This document shows positions 1 through 11,789 of a stretch of DNA of 64,000 nt, one piece after another. A program made the position numbers and the translations under genes. The DNA is from Ctena decussata (taxonomy: Eukaryota; Mollusca; Bivalvia; Lucinida; Lucinidae). The first letter of the stretch is position 1, and each line of letters opens with the position of its first letter. Below the pieces are notes generated by a model that searched no databases, was not told the origin of the DNA, and saw only the letters and a program-made list of their open reading frames with translations. Location: contig OZ022511.1 in assembly GCA_963989385.1 (NCBI GenBank), forward strand, positions 24,112,503 through 24,176,502, written 5' to 3'.

Positions 1-116
1 ATTTTATCTAAAAATCAATTTGTATAAAGCACATTTTGTGGACTGACCACTTCCTCTAAAGGACAGTTCATCTTTTATATTTATAGACCAAATGTTGCAC
101 TGGACAATTTGTCCGT

Positions 117-457
117 TAAGGTGTATGGGTACACCAGTTTTTTTTCTGCCTTTTTTACAAAGGGAAACAACTTAAGTGACTTCATTTTGCTTTCCTGGAT
201 GATGAAATTCTTCTCAAAAGGGGAGACATGATTTCCAGAAGAGCAAAAATTTTGCTGTTTCCTCGATCATGAGAATCTCTTATATTCTCTTTCCTCCTCT
301 ACCCTTTTCCAAATGGGTCAATTCTTAATGGAAAGAATTTCCTCTTCTAGAGGAGGAAATTCTTTCCATTAAGAATTGACCCATTTGGAAAAGGGAGGCA
401 AAAATGAAAATTGTACAGTTGCTTCCCATGAATCTGTATCCATTTGCCTTTATAATG
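117..457. mobile_element. Foldback element, family A, nested palindrome
   Basis: Family A ends are AAGGTGTATGGGTACACC on the left and a mirror ending in ACCCATTCACCTTAA on the right, with conserved subterminal TTTTTACAAAGGGAAACAAC. In this copy the centre is a nearly perfect palindrome of about 95 bp (300-395). A second pair of arms (226-293 with 466-540) lies outside it. Confidence 0.7.
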
Positions 458-602
458 ACTTTACAGAAAGAGAATATAAGAGATTCTCATGATCGAGGAA
501 ATAGCAAAATTTTTGCTCTTCTGGAAATCATGTCTCCAGAAGTTATACTGAGAGTTGATAGCCCTGTGATAATAAGCCATTGGGTGTTACTTGTGTTAGA
601 GC

Positions 603-1081
603 TAGGGGTGTAACAACACATCAATATATTGATGCATCGTGATAGTGGTTGCCTTGATAGTGCTATCGTGATAGTGTTTTCAACTATTGATAACTATCAC
701 CGATAGTGCTTTTAACTATCGATAGTTTTGATAGTTGTTGTTCATGTAGATTTTCACCTTGTGGACTGGATTTTGACACCTGTCTTCCAAAAAAAAAAAA
801 ATGTCATTTAGAACCTGAAAGGTGTCTGCTTTGCATCAAAAAACTTTTGTTAAGATGGTGGTAAAGCTTACACTCATAGTGGACAGCACTGGTATGTAAT
901 TTAGAGATGGGGGACTTACTTAAATCGTCTGAATTCTTAAGAAAATGCAATATTCAAAGGCATTGATAGAAGCGTGATGCATGGTGATGTAAGACCCTCG
1001 ATAGTAATAGTATCGTGATAGAGGTTTCTCCGATAGTGATAGTATCGTGATAGTCAGAATTTGGGACGATAGTCAGCCCTA
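603..1081. mobile_element. Non-autonomous hAT-type element with 8-bp TSD
   Basis: The ends are TAGGGGTGTAAC on the left and TAGGGCTGACTATCG as the reverse complement of the right end. GTTAGAGC is duplicated exactly at 595-602 and 1082-1089. An 8-bp TSD and TAGGG/CAGGG ends are classic for hAT. Both subterminal regions are packed with CGATAGT/TATCGATAG motifs, likely transposase-binding repeats. There is no coding sequence. Confidence 0.82.
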
Positions 1082-1509
1082 GTTAGAGCATGGTTCTAAT
1101 GCCTGTGGGGAGAGATAATCCACAAGCTTTAGCGAGTGGATAAATGACTGTACAGTCAGATGAACCATGCATTTTCTCACTGCATAACACCTAGCGTAGA
1201 CTCACACATAATAAGGTATCTCATTCTAAAGATTTGGTATCTGGGGATTGTGCCATAAATAGTTATATATATGGAATGTGCTATCAAACATTGTCTGTGA
1301 TAACTTAAACTTGTGGTATATGATATGAAATTTTCTGCCGAAGGCTTTTGTGATGAATTTCGTATCAAATCCCCACTTGTTTAAGTTCCTCTATTTATGA
1401 TATACGGAAAACAAAAAGTTAAACAGGACTTTTAGAAGTTATGTACAACTACAGTGCCCAGTCTTAGAAATTATAAAATTATGGCAAGGAGTTGAGATTC
1501 GCTTTTGAG

Positions 1510-1690
1510 TTAGGGGATAACTGTCTTCAATATTGTCATTTGGGGAGGTAAATCATCAGTTTTATGGTTGGAAATTTTGTTTTACAGCGACGCGTCAGCG
1601 AAGCCGTAAAACGCAATTTGGGACCATAAAACCAATGATTTACCTCCGCAGATTACAATTTTCAATACAGTTATCCCCATTCTAATGCAC
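1510..1690. repeat. Inverted-repeat element
   Basis: AGGGGATAACTGTCTTCAAT at about 1512 pairs with TTCAATACAGTTATCCCC at about 1660-1678. Within it GAGGTAAATCATCAGTTTTA pairs with ACCAATGATTTACCTCC. An outer pair, ATTCTAATGCAC and GTGCATTAGAAT, extends it to about 1893. Confidence 0.6.
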
Positions 1691-2079
1691 TTTTCCACAT
1701 TTTCACCTTTCATTATGTACTATTTTGCACCCATTTCAAGCGCCGTCAGCAACGTAAAACCAAATGTCAGCCAATGAGAAGTGACGTTCTTTAATGACGT
1801 CGGGATTGCAACAGTTTATCGCAGAATACACTGTCGCAAAATTTTGACGTTATCCAATCAGACTTCGCGTTGTATTCGTAAGTGCATTAGAATATCTGTT
1901 TAATGAGATTTGATGTCCTAACCTTCTTTGAGCTTGACATTACATTTTTATCAAAGCCATGGCTAAGGCACAAATGCTTGTCAGATGGCATTCAGTTTAT
2001 TGACTATACTCCGCAACCAGAAAATCCGCCAAGAACTAGAAAAAATATTGATTGAATGTCACTTTCAAAGGGATCTTTT

Positions 2080-3020
2080 TTGTCGAGCCCACTTGCAGTG
2101 AGCTAGACATAATTGTTACAACTTCAGTTCGGTGTATGTGTGTGCGTTAGTTCGTGCATGAGTGCATGCGTCCGTCCTGATTTGTCCAGGCCATAATTTC
2201 TACATTTATGGATGGATTTCAAAAATATTTGGCACAATTGCTTTCCTTGATGAGTAGAAGTGCCATTTGAAACATTTGTTCAGGTAGGTCCAAGATCAAG
2301 GTCCCACTTGAAGGTCAAATGATAAAATGGCCATATGTTGAGCTTGTCCGAACCATTACTTCTACATTTACGAATGGATTTCAAAATAATTTGGCACAAT
2401 TGTTCTCCTTGATGAGTAGAAGTTCCATTTGAAACATTTGTTTAGGTAGGTCTAAGGTCAAGGTCACACTTGAAGGTCAAATGATAAAATGGCCATAAAT
2501 TGAGCTTGTCCGAGCCATTACTTCTACATTTATGGATGGATTTCAAAATAATTTGGCACAATTGTTCTCCTTGATGAGTAGGAGTGCCATATTGGAACAT
2601 TTTTTCAGGTAGTTTCAAGGTCAAGGTCACACTTGAAGGTCAAATGATAAAATGGCCATAATTTGAGCTTGTCCGAGCCATAACTTCAACATTTACGAAT
2701 TGATTTCAAAATAATTTGGCACAACTGTTCTCCTTGATGAGTAAATGTGCCATTTGGAACATTTGTTTAAGTAGGTCCAAGGTCAAATGATAAAATGGTC
2801 ATAAATTGAGCTTGTCCGAGCCATTACTTCTACATTTATTCATGGATTTCAAAATAATTTGGCACAATTGTTCTTCTTAATGAGTGGAAGTGTCAAGTGA
2901 CATATATGTTTGGGTAGGTCCAAGGTCAAGGTCACACTTGAAGGTCAGATAATGTAATTGTCATAAATTGAGCTTGTCTGGGTCATCACTTCTGCTTATT
3001 TTCCTTCGTGAAAATTTGAA
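2080..3020 (+). repeat. Tandem array, ~161-bp unit, five copies
   Basis: TTGATGAG (or TTAATGAG) recurs at 2248, 2409, 2571, 2733 and 2877, a 161-162-bp period with one shorter unit. Each unit carries a GGTCAAGGTCACACTTGAAG-like block. Perfect AGGTCAAGGTCA occurs at 2455, 2618 and 2923. The left part contains the AGCCCACTTGCAGTGAGCT and GTGTGTGCGTTAG segment I associate with bivalve repeats. Confidence 0.85.
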
Positions 3021-3477
3021 AAAAAAAAGAAGATATATGCTGGCTAAGCATGATGTTGTTTGGCTTCTTTCTAGAGTGAAGCCGTTACTTAGTCTGATGT
3101 ACTTATAGGTCACTATAGCAAACAGCCGGCTCGACCAGTTGTTCCTTGACAACCTTCTAGTTGAAGTTCATCAGTAAATGGCTTTGATGACATCAGACAT
3201 GGATTCCAAGCAGGCTTTGGCCATTTTTAGGATGATACCATGCAATTTAAGTCAACTGAACATGCTGCACTGTTCATAACAGCAAGTTCTTTGTTCTCTT
3301 TGCTAAAGTCTCCTAACATGTTGAAATTCTTTATAAGTTGAAACTTACGGTAATACATACACTCTCATTATGCATCACATTGATCCAAGTAACACGCAAG
3401 TGTTGTTTAACTTTTTGTTTACAGTATACTTTGTGTGTATTATACTGATAGAAACATTACTAGATTTATCATGTCAA

Positions 3478-3930
3478 GCTTTTATTTAAGGAATGAATTT
3501 CATTTTTCTGAGGTTTATCGATGTGTAAACTACATTGGGTCACGTGCAAAGTGAATGAACCCCGAAGGGGTTCATGTAAACTTTGCTAGTGACCCAATGT
3601 AGTTTACACTTCGATAAACATCAGAAAAATTAAGTTCATTGCTTATATTTACATTCGTTTCAATCAAGTCTTTCATGAAAAATCTTTTATAAGCGCTAAA
3701 ATTGAAGCAGTAAAACATGTACACACAGTTTTTTCAGCTAACAGCAGAACGGCATGCATGATGTCATGACGCTGCTGACGTCCAATCAGGTTGTAGAGAG
3801 CTATTGTTTATTTTGACGTCATTGATGTCGCGTGTCTCAATGTAATTATTGGAATGTAAACTACATTACGTTCCAATGGTTTACCATAGGGCTTTTCAGT
3901 AAATACACCAAGAATGTAAATATTTACATA
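3478..3930 (+). mobile_element. Family H element, copy 1
   Basis: A palindrome of about 125 bp (TTTATCGATGTGTAAACTAC paired with GTAGTTTACACTTCGATAAA, loop CCCCGAAGGGG) is followed by about 280 bp containing CATGACGCTGCTGACGTCC. The entire 450 bp recurs on the opposite strand at 46742-47194. Confidence 0.8.
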
Positions 3931-4304
3931 TAAGTTCATATTACGTACTCTTTTATGAGGGATGCTGCTTTTGTAATAATAAAAAGTTTAGAATAAAACC
4001 AACAAAATGCGATTGGATGATTGTTTATGTAAGGGGATCAGTGTAGATGAAAACTGAAGGTGCAGCTCTGCATTCATTTAAAATCATAGTACAAGCTAGT
4101 ATATGGATTCCATTTTCTTTAATATGGTATCTATAAAAGTTGTCTCACTTGTGATGTCAGTAGGGGGATACAAGTTATTAAGTTCCTTTTGCCTTGACTT
4201 GGCTCTAATATTTAAAGAATCTTACCTCTTGAATGTGAGAGATGGGTTGATTTTGCAATTGGGAGTTTCTTGTCAAGGGAAATTAGCAAGCATGATATTA
4301 TTTG

Positions 4305-6795
4305 CATATTAATTCATTTGCCATGAATAGGTACACTTTCAAAGAAAACAACTCTTCCATTTTAACTTTCCCTCCTTTCTTGATTGGGGTCAAGTCTTAA
4401 AGGAAAGAACTTGCTCACCTAGGAACAGATGGGTTCAACTCTTTGCGGAAAGAACTTGCTCACCTAGGAACAGATGGGTTCAACTCTTAAAGGAAAGAAC
4501 TTGCTCACCTAGGAACAGATGGGTTCAACTCTTAAAGGAAAGAACTTGCTCACCTAGGAACAGATGGGTTCAAGTCTTAAAGGAAAGAACTTGCTCACCT
4601 TGGAACAGATGGGTTCAACTCTTAAAGGAAAGAACTTGCTCACCTAGGAACAGATGGGTTCAACTCTTAAAGGAAAGAACTTGCTCACCTAGGAACAGAT
4701 GGGTTCAACTCTTAAAGGAAAGAAATTTCTCCCCTAGGAACAGATGGGTTCAACTCTTAAAGGAAAGAACTTGCTCACCTAGGAACAGATGGGTTCAACT
4801 CTTAAAGGAAAGAACTTGCTCACCCAGGAACAGATGGGTTCAACTCTTAAAGGAAAGAACTTGCTCACCTAGGAACAGATGGGTTCAACTCTTAAAGGAA
4901 AGAATTTACTCCCCTAGGAACAGATGGGTTCAACTCTTAAAGGAAAGAACTTGCTCACCTAGGAACAGATGGGTTCAACTCTTAGAGGAAAGAATTTGCT
5001 CACCTAGGAACAGATGGGTTCAACTCTTAAAGGAAAGAACTTGCTCACCTAGGAACAGATGGGTTCAACCCTTAAAGGAAAGAATTTACTCCCCTAGGCA
5101 CAGATGGGTTCAACTCTTAAAGGAAAAAATCTGCTCCCCTTGGAACAGACGGGGTCAACTCTTAGAGGAAAGAATTTGCTCCCCTAGGAACAGATGGGTT
5201 CAACTCTTAAAGGAAAAAATCTGCTCCCCTTAAAGGAAAGAACTTCAACCCTTAAAGGAAAGAACTTGCTCACCTAGGAACAGATGGGGTTCAACTCTTA
5301 GAGGAAAGAATTTGCTCACCTAGGAACAGATGAGTTCAACTCTTAAAGGAAAGAACTTGCTCACCTAGGAACAGATGGGTTTAACTCTTAAAGGAAAGAA
5401 CTTGCTCACCTAGGAACAGATGGGGTTCAACTTTTAAAGGAAAGAACTTGCTCACCTAGGAACAGATGGGTTCAACTCTTAAAGGAAAGAACTTGCTCAC
5501 CTAGGAACAGATGGGTTCAACTCTTAAAGGAAAGAAATTTCTCCCCTAGGAACAGATGGGTTCAACTCTTAAAGGAAAGAACTTGCTCACCTAGGAACAG
5601 ATGGGTTCAACTCTTAAAGGAAAGAACTTGCTCACCCAGGAACAGATGGGTTCAACTCTTAAAGGAAAGAACTTGCTCACCTAGGAACAGATGGGTTCAA
5701 CTCTTAAAGGAAAGAATTTACTCCCCTAGGAACAGATGGGTTCAACTCTTAGAGGAAAGTAGGAAAGTATTTTCTCCCCTAGGAACAGATGGGTTCAACT
5801 CTTAAAGGAAAAAATCTGCTCCCCTAGAAACAGAAGGGTTCAACTCTTAAAGGAAAGAATTTGCCCCCCCCCCCCCCCCCCCCAGGAACAGGGTTCAACT
5901 CTTAAAGGAAAGAATTTGCTCTCCGAGGAACAGATGGGTTCAGCTCTTAAAGGAAAGAATTTGCTCCCCTAAGAACAGATGGGGTCAATTCTTAAAGGAA
6001 AGAACTTGCTCCCCTAGGAACAGATGGGGTCAACTCTTAGAGGAAAGAACTTGCTCCCCTAGGAACAGATGGGTTCAACTCTTAGAGGAAAGAATTTGCT
6101 CCCCTAGGAACAGAGGGGGTCAACTCTTAGAGGAATGAACTTGCTCCCCTAGGAACAGATGGGTTCAACTCTTAAAGGAAAAAATCTGCTCCCCTTGGAA
6201 TAGACGGGGTCAACTCTTAGAGGAAAGAATTTGCTCCCCTAGGCACAGATGGGTTCAACTCTTAAAGGAAAAAATCTGCTCCCCTTGGAACAGACGGGGT
6301 CAACTCTTAGAGGAAAGAATTTGCTCCCCTAGGAACAGATGGGTTCAACTCTTAAAGGAAAAAATCTGCTCCCCTTGGAATAGACAGGGTCAACTCTTAG
6401 AGGAAAGAATTTACTCCCCTAGGAACAGATGGGTTCAACTCTTAAAGGAAAAAATCTGCTCCCCTAGGAACAGATGGGTTCAACTCTTAAAGGAAAGAAT
6501 CTGCTCCTCTAGGAACAGACGGGTTCAGCTCTTAAAGGAAAGAATTTGCTCCCCTAGAAACAGATGGGGTCAACTCTTAAAGGAAAGAGGAGCAGATTCT
6601 TTCCTTTAAGAGTAGACTCCATGGGATCATCTTTTAAAGGAAAGACTTGGCTTTCCTAGTAGCAGATTCTTTCCTTAAAGAGAACACCATTTTGGAAGGG
6701 CTACATCATCCATGGAAGCAAACAGGAAGTCATAAAAGTTGTTTTTCTTTGTTAAATATCAGAAAAAACGTGGAGGTGTACCCATACACCTTAAG
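4305..6795. mobile_element. Family A foldback element with an internal 45-bp satellite
   Basis: The left end (ATGAATAGGTACACTTTC, 4322-4339) and the right end (GGAGGTGTACCCATACACCTT, about 6773-6793) are family A termini. Between them the short spacer of ordinary copies is replaced by about 2.2 kb of tandem 45-bp units. The unit includes CTTAAAGGAAAGAA and TTGCTC, which are internal pieces of normal family A copies (compare 35525-35580 and 49425-49470). Confidence 0.72.
4390..6600 (+). repeat. 45-bp tandem satellite, about 49 units
   Basis: The unit begins AGGAACAGATGGGTTCAACT and continues CTTAAAGGAAAGAACTTGCT plus CACCT. The 45-bp spacing is directly measurable at 4421 and 4466. Variants (AAATTTCTCCCC, CACCCAGG, AATTTACTCC) recur in the same order about 812 bp apart (near 4722/5532, 4822/5634, 4901/5716), showing a higher-order duplication of about 18 units. 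A run of 20 C lies at 5864-5883. Confidence 0.95.
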
Positions 6796-7008
6796 ATACA
6801 GTCGTGTGCTAATTACCCAAAATGTTGGGACACCATAACTATTACTGTAATTAATCCTAGTTTTTAAGGTGTTCAGATACACCTGCATGTTTGTTCTGCC
6901 ATTTTTACAAAGGGGAACAACTTTTGTGACTGTTTGCTTCCAGGAATGGCAGTCCTGGAAGTCCTTCCAAGCTGGGCTCTGGTCTTTCGCACTAAGAAAA
7001 TTTGTATA

Positions 7009-7213
7009 CAGTCAACTCCTGATATCTCAAACTCTGATATCTCAAAGTATCTTCTTATATCAAAGAACATATTTCCTATTTTTATTTACATTTCATTTCC
7101 CGTTATCTCAAACTTCTGATATCTCAAAGTAAATTTTCTGGTACCAGAAAATTTACGTTGAGATATCAGTAGTTTGGGCTGAAGTTCTACTTTGGGATGT
7201 TGAGAATTGACTG
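7009..7213. mobile_element. pogo/Tigger-like MITE with TA duplication
   Basis: The left end is CAGTCAACTCCTGATATC and the reverse complement of the right end is CAGTCAATTCTCAACATC. TA flanks both ends (7007-7008, 7214-7215). The interior repeats GATATCTCAAA. There is no transposase. Confidence 0.72.
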
Positions 7214-7477
7214 TATTTATATTAACAGGTGCCTCTATGGTGTCAGAGAGCCAGCACACAGGAAGATGGATGTGTACTATGGGTATGTTATAGTTCATGG
7301 TGAATGGATACATCTTAGTGTTTTATGCCATTTTTACAAAGGGAAACAATTTATGTGACTTTCTGTTTGCTTCCCTGGATGACAGAGTCTGTCCAAAATA
7401 AGGGCTACACTTAAAGGAAAGTAGTTGCTGTTTACCAGTCACCATTCCTGTTGGTATCCTTCCTTAATTGAAAATTT

Positions 7478-7640
7478 TTACTTTCTTTCTAAATCATTTG
7501 TAAAAGTAGAATAAGTTATGCTACCACCATAAATCTGTTCACTACAACTGAAAAGTGCATAGAAAAGTGAATAATCTTTACAAAAACAGGTGTTTTTATG
7601 CTTGCTGGTAATTTTTTACGTCCCTCCAGAAATTCTAGTC
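7478..7640 (+). repeat. 160-bp dispersed repeat, copy 1
   Basis: The stretch from AAATCATTTGTAAAAGTAG to CCCTCCAGAAATTCTAG recurs with few changes at 49660-49819. It has no coding potential and no visible terminal inverted repeats. Confidence 0.7.
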
Positions 7641-7983
7641 CTGGAAGTCCTTCCAAGCTGGGCTCTGGTCTTAAAGGAAAGATTTTGCTCCTTGGAAAGC
7701 AGTTTGTTTCGTTTCAGAATTGACCCCAAATGAGAAGGGAGGCAAACATGAAAATGGGCGAGTTGCTTCCCCTGAAAGGGTACCTGTATTGTTCACCTTA
7801 AATAGTATGATTTTCACCCTATGGCTGTATATCAAAATTACTGCAGACCTTTATTGAACTGCTCCTTTAGTATAGGCACTTTGGCTCTGTTGATTGAGGC
7901 AATTTTGTCCCAAAATTTGGGACAATTAGAACAGAAAATTTGAATAAGGAAAAAGTTTTACAAAATCTTCAGTTCTGAACATA

Positions 7984-8205
7984 CTGTAAAAATTCTAAGT
8001 ATTGGGACAGATAGGTCTGAGCAAACAGTGCAGATGCAGATCAGACTGCTCCTAAAGGAGCAGTTTGATCAGGGTCTGCACTGTTTGCCATTCCATCTGC
8101 ATTTTACCATTCATTACTGCATTTTAAACCAAACTGACCTGTTTTATGACAGTTATGGTCATTACATGTGTATTTTAGGCGTCCCTATTTTTAGAGTTTT
8201 TACGG
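7984..8205. mobile_element. TIR element (CTGTAAAAATTC ends) carrying the GCAAACAGTG hairpin
   Basis: The left end is CTGTAAAAATTCTAAGTAT. The right end is its diverged mirror (GTTTTTACGG). TA flanks both sides (7982-7983, 8206-8207). The core 8017-8091 is a hairpin bounded by GCAAACAGTG and CACTGTTTGC with an inner GATCAGACTGCTCC stem. Confidence 0.7.
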
Positions 8206-8217
8206 TACTTGATTATG

Positions 8218-8465
8218 TGACCCACAACATGATAAAACCAAAAAAGTGGTATATGCACCACCGGAAGTCTCATATCAGCCTGGGCATATGACCAGTTTGA
8301 TCAGTGTAAAGGGTAGCTTAGGGTCTTAGGTACCTCCATGATGACAGCAAAGACTCTGATTAGACTGGGTGGATGCCCAGACCAGTCTAAGTCTTCGCTG
8401 AGTGCACATGCCACTCTGTTGGTGTTGTCACATGGGGGCTTGTGTTTCTTGTGAATTTTGTTAAG
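8218..8465. mobile_element. Family C palindromic element, degenerate
   Basis: It retains the framework ACAACATGATAAAACCA at the left and GTTGGTGTTGTCACATG at the right, with internal CTCTGATTAGACTGGG. It is the oldest-looking member of the GAGCCGCGACACGAG family in this window. Confidence 0.5.
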
Positions 8466-8759
8466 GGAAAATGTAGCAAGGGATGATACAGAGGAAATAA
8501 CTTTTTATCTGTTTTTATTTTTATTTCTTATCTATTTTCTACAATAAAGAGGTTTTTTAACTTTGTGTCTAGGTGTCATCTTTGATACTGTTGCCTCAAG
8601 AGAGTCTTATAATACATGAATTTTTAATGACATTTCACAGTTGCTGTCATCCTACTAAAATAAGAATGGCAATGTTGCTGTCTTAATTTACATAATTTTT
8701 TTCCACTCACAAAAATTTGCATTTGAGCTAATAATGTTTTTTTTTTTTCACTTTTTTTT

Positions 8760-10111
8760 ATGCCCCCGAAGGAATTTCGGATGGCATATTAAAATCGCAC
8801 TGTCTGTCCGTCCGACCATCCGTCATTCCGTCCGTCCGTTACAAATCGTGTTTCAGCAATAACTTAAAAACTACTGAAGCAAATTTGATGAAACTTCACA
8901 GAAAGATAAAGCATAATGAGAAGGTGTGTTGCGTGCAAGACTTAGGTCCCTACGCCCAAGCTCAAGGCTACAATTGGGTCAAAGGTCAAATTGTGTCTCA
9001 AATTCGTGTCTCAGCGATAACTTTAAAACTACTGAAGCAAATTTGATGAAACTTCACAGAAAGATAAAGCATAATGAGAAGGTGTGTCGCGCACAAGACT
9101 TAGGTCCCTACGCCCAAGGTCAAGGCCACAGTTGGGTCAAAAGTCAAATTGTGTCTCAAAATTGGTTCTCAGGGATTACTTATAAACTACTGAAGCAAAT
9201 TTAATGAAACTTCACAGAAAGATGAAACATAATGAGAAGGGATGTTGCACATAAGATTTGGGTTGCCAGGTTTAAGGTCAAGGTCACAATTATGGGTCAA
9301 AGGTCAAATCTCGCCTCTGTGATTACTTAAAACCTGCTGAAGCGAATGTCATCAAACTTCACAGAAAGGTAAATCATAATGAGACGGTATGCTACACACA
9401 ATAGTTATGATCCCAAATCCAAGGTCAAGGTCACAGTCTGGGGTCAGAGGTCAAATCATGTCTTCACAGAAAGGTAAATCATAATGAGAAGGTATGCTAC
9501 ACACAATAGTTATGATCCCAAATCCAAGGTCAAGGTCACAGTCTGGGGTCAGAGGTCAAATCATGTCTTGGCAATTACTCAGAAAAGTACCAAAGCAAAC
9601 TTTAAAGAAAGATAGAGCCTAATGAGAAGGTTTGCCATGCACAAGACAGGTTCCCACACCCAAGGTCAAGGTCATAGCCAGAGATCAAAGGTCAAGTCAT
9701 TGTCACAAACAAATAATGGTTCTGTTGCTCAAAGTCCGGATCACAGTCATGGCTCAGAGGTCAAATCATGTCTCTGAACTAACTCAGAACTGCTGAAGCG
9801 AGTTTCATCAAGTTTCACTGAAAGGTAAAGCATAATAAAATGGTAATGTAAAGAAAAGTAAAGTATAATGATAAGTTGTGTAAGTTGCGACATTTAGTTT
9901 CCCACACCCAATGTCAAGGACACAATACAGTTTGGTTGGTGGTTGAATTTAGTCCCCTTGAATCCTCTTAAACTTCCAAAGTGCATTTAAACGTTACAGA
10001 AAAGTAAAACAAAAAGAGAATGTATATCATGTGCAAGACTCAGGTTCTATGCCCAAGGTCAAGGTCACAACTAAGGCTCAAAGGTCAGTTTAAGGGGCCT
10101 TCGGGGGGCAT
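8760..10111 (+). mobile_element. ATGCCCCCGAAGG element with ~140-bp internal tandem units
   Basis: The left end ATGCCCCCGAAGG and the right end CCTTCGGGGGGCAT (10098-10111) form short inverted termini. Inside are about eight imperfect units with AAACTTCACAGAAAG, ATAATGAGAAGG and CCAAGGTCAAGGTCACA. Perfect AGGTCAAGGTCA occurs at 9275, 9422, 9527, 9663 and 10056. A 105-bp segment at 9372-9476 is duplicated with almost no change at 9477-9580. Confidence 0.75.
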
Positions 10112-10873
10112 TTGTTACACACTGTAACATTTCTTGTTGGTTTTTTTTTCATAAAATTTCACACATGAATGAGAGTGACATTACTTGTTCTTGTAAGTAT
10201 TCAACAGCTCACTATGATCTCGCGTATTTGGCGCATGGACGTACGGATATTGTACAGTTTTGTATACAGACTGATGGCAGACAAAGCTTCAGAGAATAAC
10301 TTCTGAACTTACCCAAATGAAAATCTGTGAGAACTGCAACACATCAAAGTGGAAAGTGCCAGCTGTTTAGAACAATGAACTTAAAGACAGGGATGACACT
10401 ATATAATAAGGAGGTAAGGAGGATTAACTTCCACAGTGTCATTCTGTTCAGTTCTGTTTAATTCTACTAAGGACGTTCCCCAAGTGGTTCAGCGGTACGT
10501 AACCATAGTTGCAGGCACTTAGCGCCGTGTGTCCGTCCAAGCAGAACAGAACACAGTGTCATTCTGTCTGTTAATCACACAGTGTCAACACCTCAAGTCA
10601 GCCAATAAAATCATCATAACTGTTAATTCTGGTCCAGTGATTGGTTGACTAGATTTTCACACCTTAACCTGTACAGGTAACATTGCTATGTGCTGGGAAC
10701 CAGACCCCCCCCCCCTCCCCACCCCAACCCCCACGGCAGAGAAATCCTGTATGAATTATCTGCCCCTCGTGAAATTTTCTGTGCAAAGGAGCAAAATTGG
10801 TTGATCGTTTAAATTAAATGCATTTCTTTTTATATCATACCCAGCTATATTGAGTGAGGAATATCATATCTTT
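10112..10873. other. No gene seen
   Basis: This stretch contains a C-rich tract near 10707-10720 and a weak inverted pair around AGAACAGAACACAGTGTCATT (about 10440 and 10545). I see no exon, tRNA or well-defined element. Confidence 0.5.
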
Positions 10874-11098
10874 TAACCCTTAGTGCACCAAAAAGCAGAC
10901 TACAAAATTTACGTCTGCAGAATTTCAAAAAATGTTTCGTCCAAGCCATATCATATTGAGAATTCGAACACTAGAGGGCAAACAGTGTAGATCCAGATGA
11001 GGTGGCTCTGGACTTGTGTATTATTATGAGCCACCTCATCTGAATCTACACTGTTTGCCAATTCAACAATTTTAATTTTTGGCGCTTTAAGGGTTAAA
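10874..11098. mobile_element. TIR element (AACCCTTA ends) carrying the GCAAACAGTG hairpin
   Basis: The left end TTTTAACCCTTAGTGCACC mirrors the right end GGCGCTTTAAGGGTTAAAA. The core hairpin is at about 10981-11059 (GCAAACAGTGTAGATCC to CACTGTTTGCC) with inner arm GAGGTGGCTC. It is the same family as 24365-24585. Confidence 0.72.
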
Positions 11099-11789
11099 AT
11101 CAACAGACTGGAGAATCAACGAGAAAACATAACAATTTGACTTATGCTTCCAAAAGTATCCGTAATATTTGAAAATGAAATTAGAGAACCCTGTTTTTCA
11201 TGCATTTTTATGCGTCAATCAGAGTACATAATGTTTTTAAAAATTGACTTGGTTGCAGCGCAAAGTCTACTGTACGGCGATCTTTTATGAGTTGCTTCCG
11301 TAGCCAAAGAGTTGAAGTAGCCACGGGGGGGCGCTGTTTCTGTTGAAGTAGATCCCGCCACTAAAATGACGCACCCAAGTCGATGACCGGTAGAATTTGT
11401 AGGTAATCAGGGATTTCGCTAAGGACTGAATGACTGGTGGTCCACAGGACCAACTTATCCACAATTTAAGTGGTCCTCCCGATGTTTCGGCTATTCTTTG
11501 TTATCATGTGTTTTCATTTAATTTCAAAATCAGTTCGTCTGCAGGACCAGCTACCAAAGACATCATGCCCAAAAATCACTGGTCCAGGACCAACGGACTT
11601 ACGGTTAATAAAACCCATGGGTAATCCAAGGAATGAATAATGATGACTATTCACAACGTAGTACGCAGATAATCCAAGGAATGTTGACTATTTACACTAT
11701 AACTATGTACAGACTAGTCAGACGTGTGGTGGCGGGACTGGCGGCCACATGTAAATTTCAGTAATTTTCAGAAATCACTCAGTTTTACA
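11099..11789. other. No gene seen
   Basis: An open frame at 11430-11624 looks like no family I know. GGTCCACAGGACC is a local palindrome. It is otherwise unremarkable, and could hold an undetected element. Confidence 0.4.

Larger units (their letters stand above)
6863..7805. mobile_element. Two overlapping family A copies, interrupted
   Basis: Family A left ends lie at 6863 and 7301. The shared block GTCCTGGAAGTCCTTCCAAG occurs at about 6953 and 7641. The right end (GTTGCTTCCCCTGAAAG then TTCACCTTAA) is at about 7760-7803. The first copy is broken by the pogo-like element at 7009-7213. Confidence 0.6.

Noticed and set aside
4390..6600. CRISPR-like regular array
   Set aside because: The 45-bp units are contiguous with no unique spacers, and the DNA is eukaryotic; it is a satellite.
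8926..9204. 92-residue frame with repeated RAQDLGPYAQGQGHSW-like words
   Set aside because: It reads through the tandem units of the 8760-10111 element; no start context, splice sites or known domain.
11430..11624. Possible small gene
   Set aside because: No recognisable family, no homologue in memory, no splice context; recorded only as unannotated sequence.
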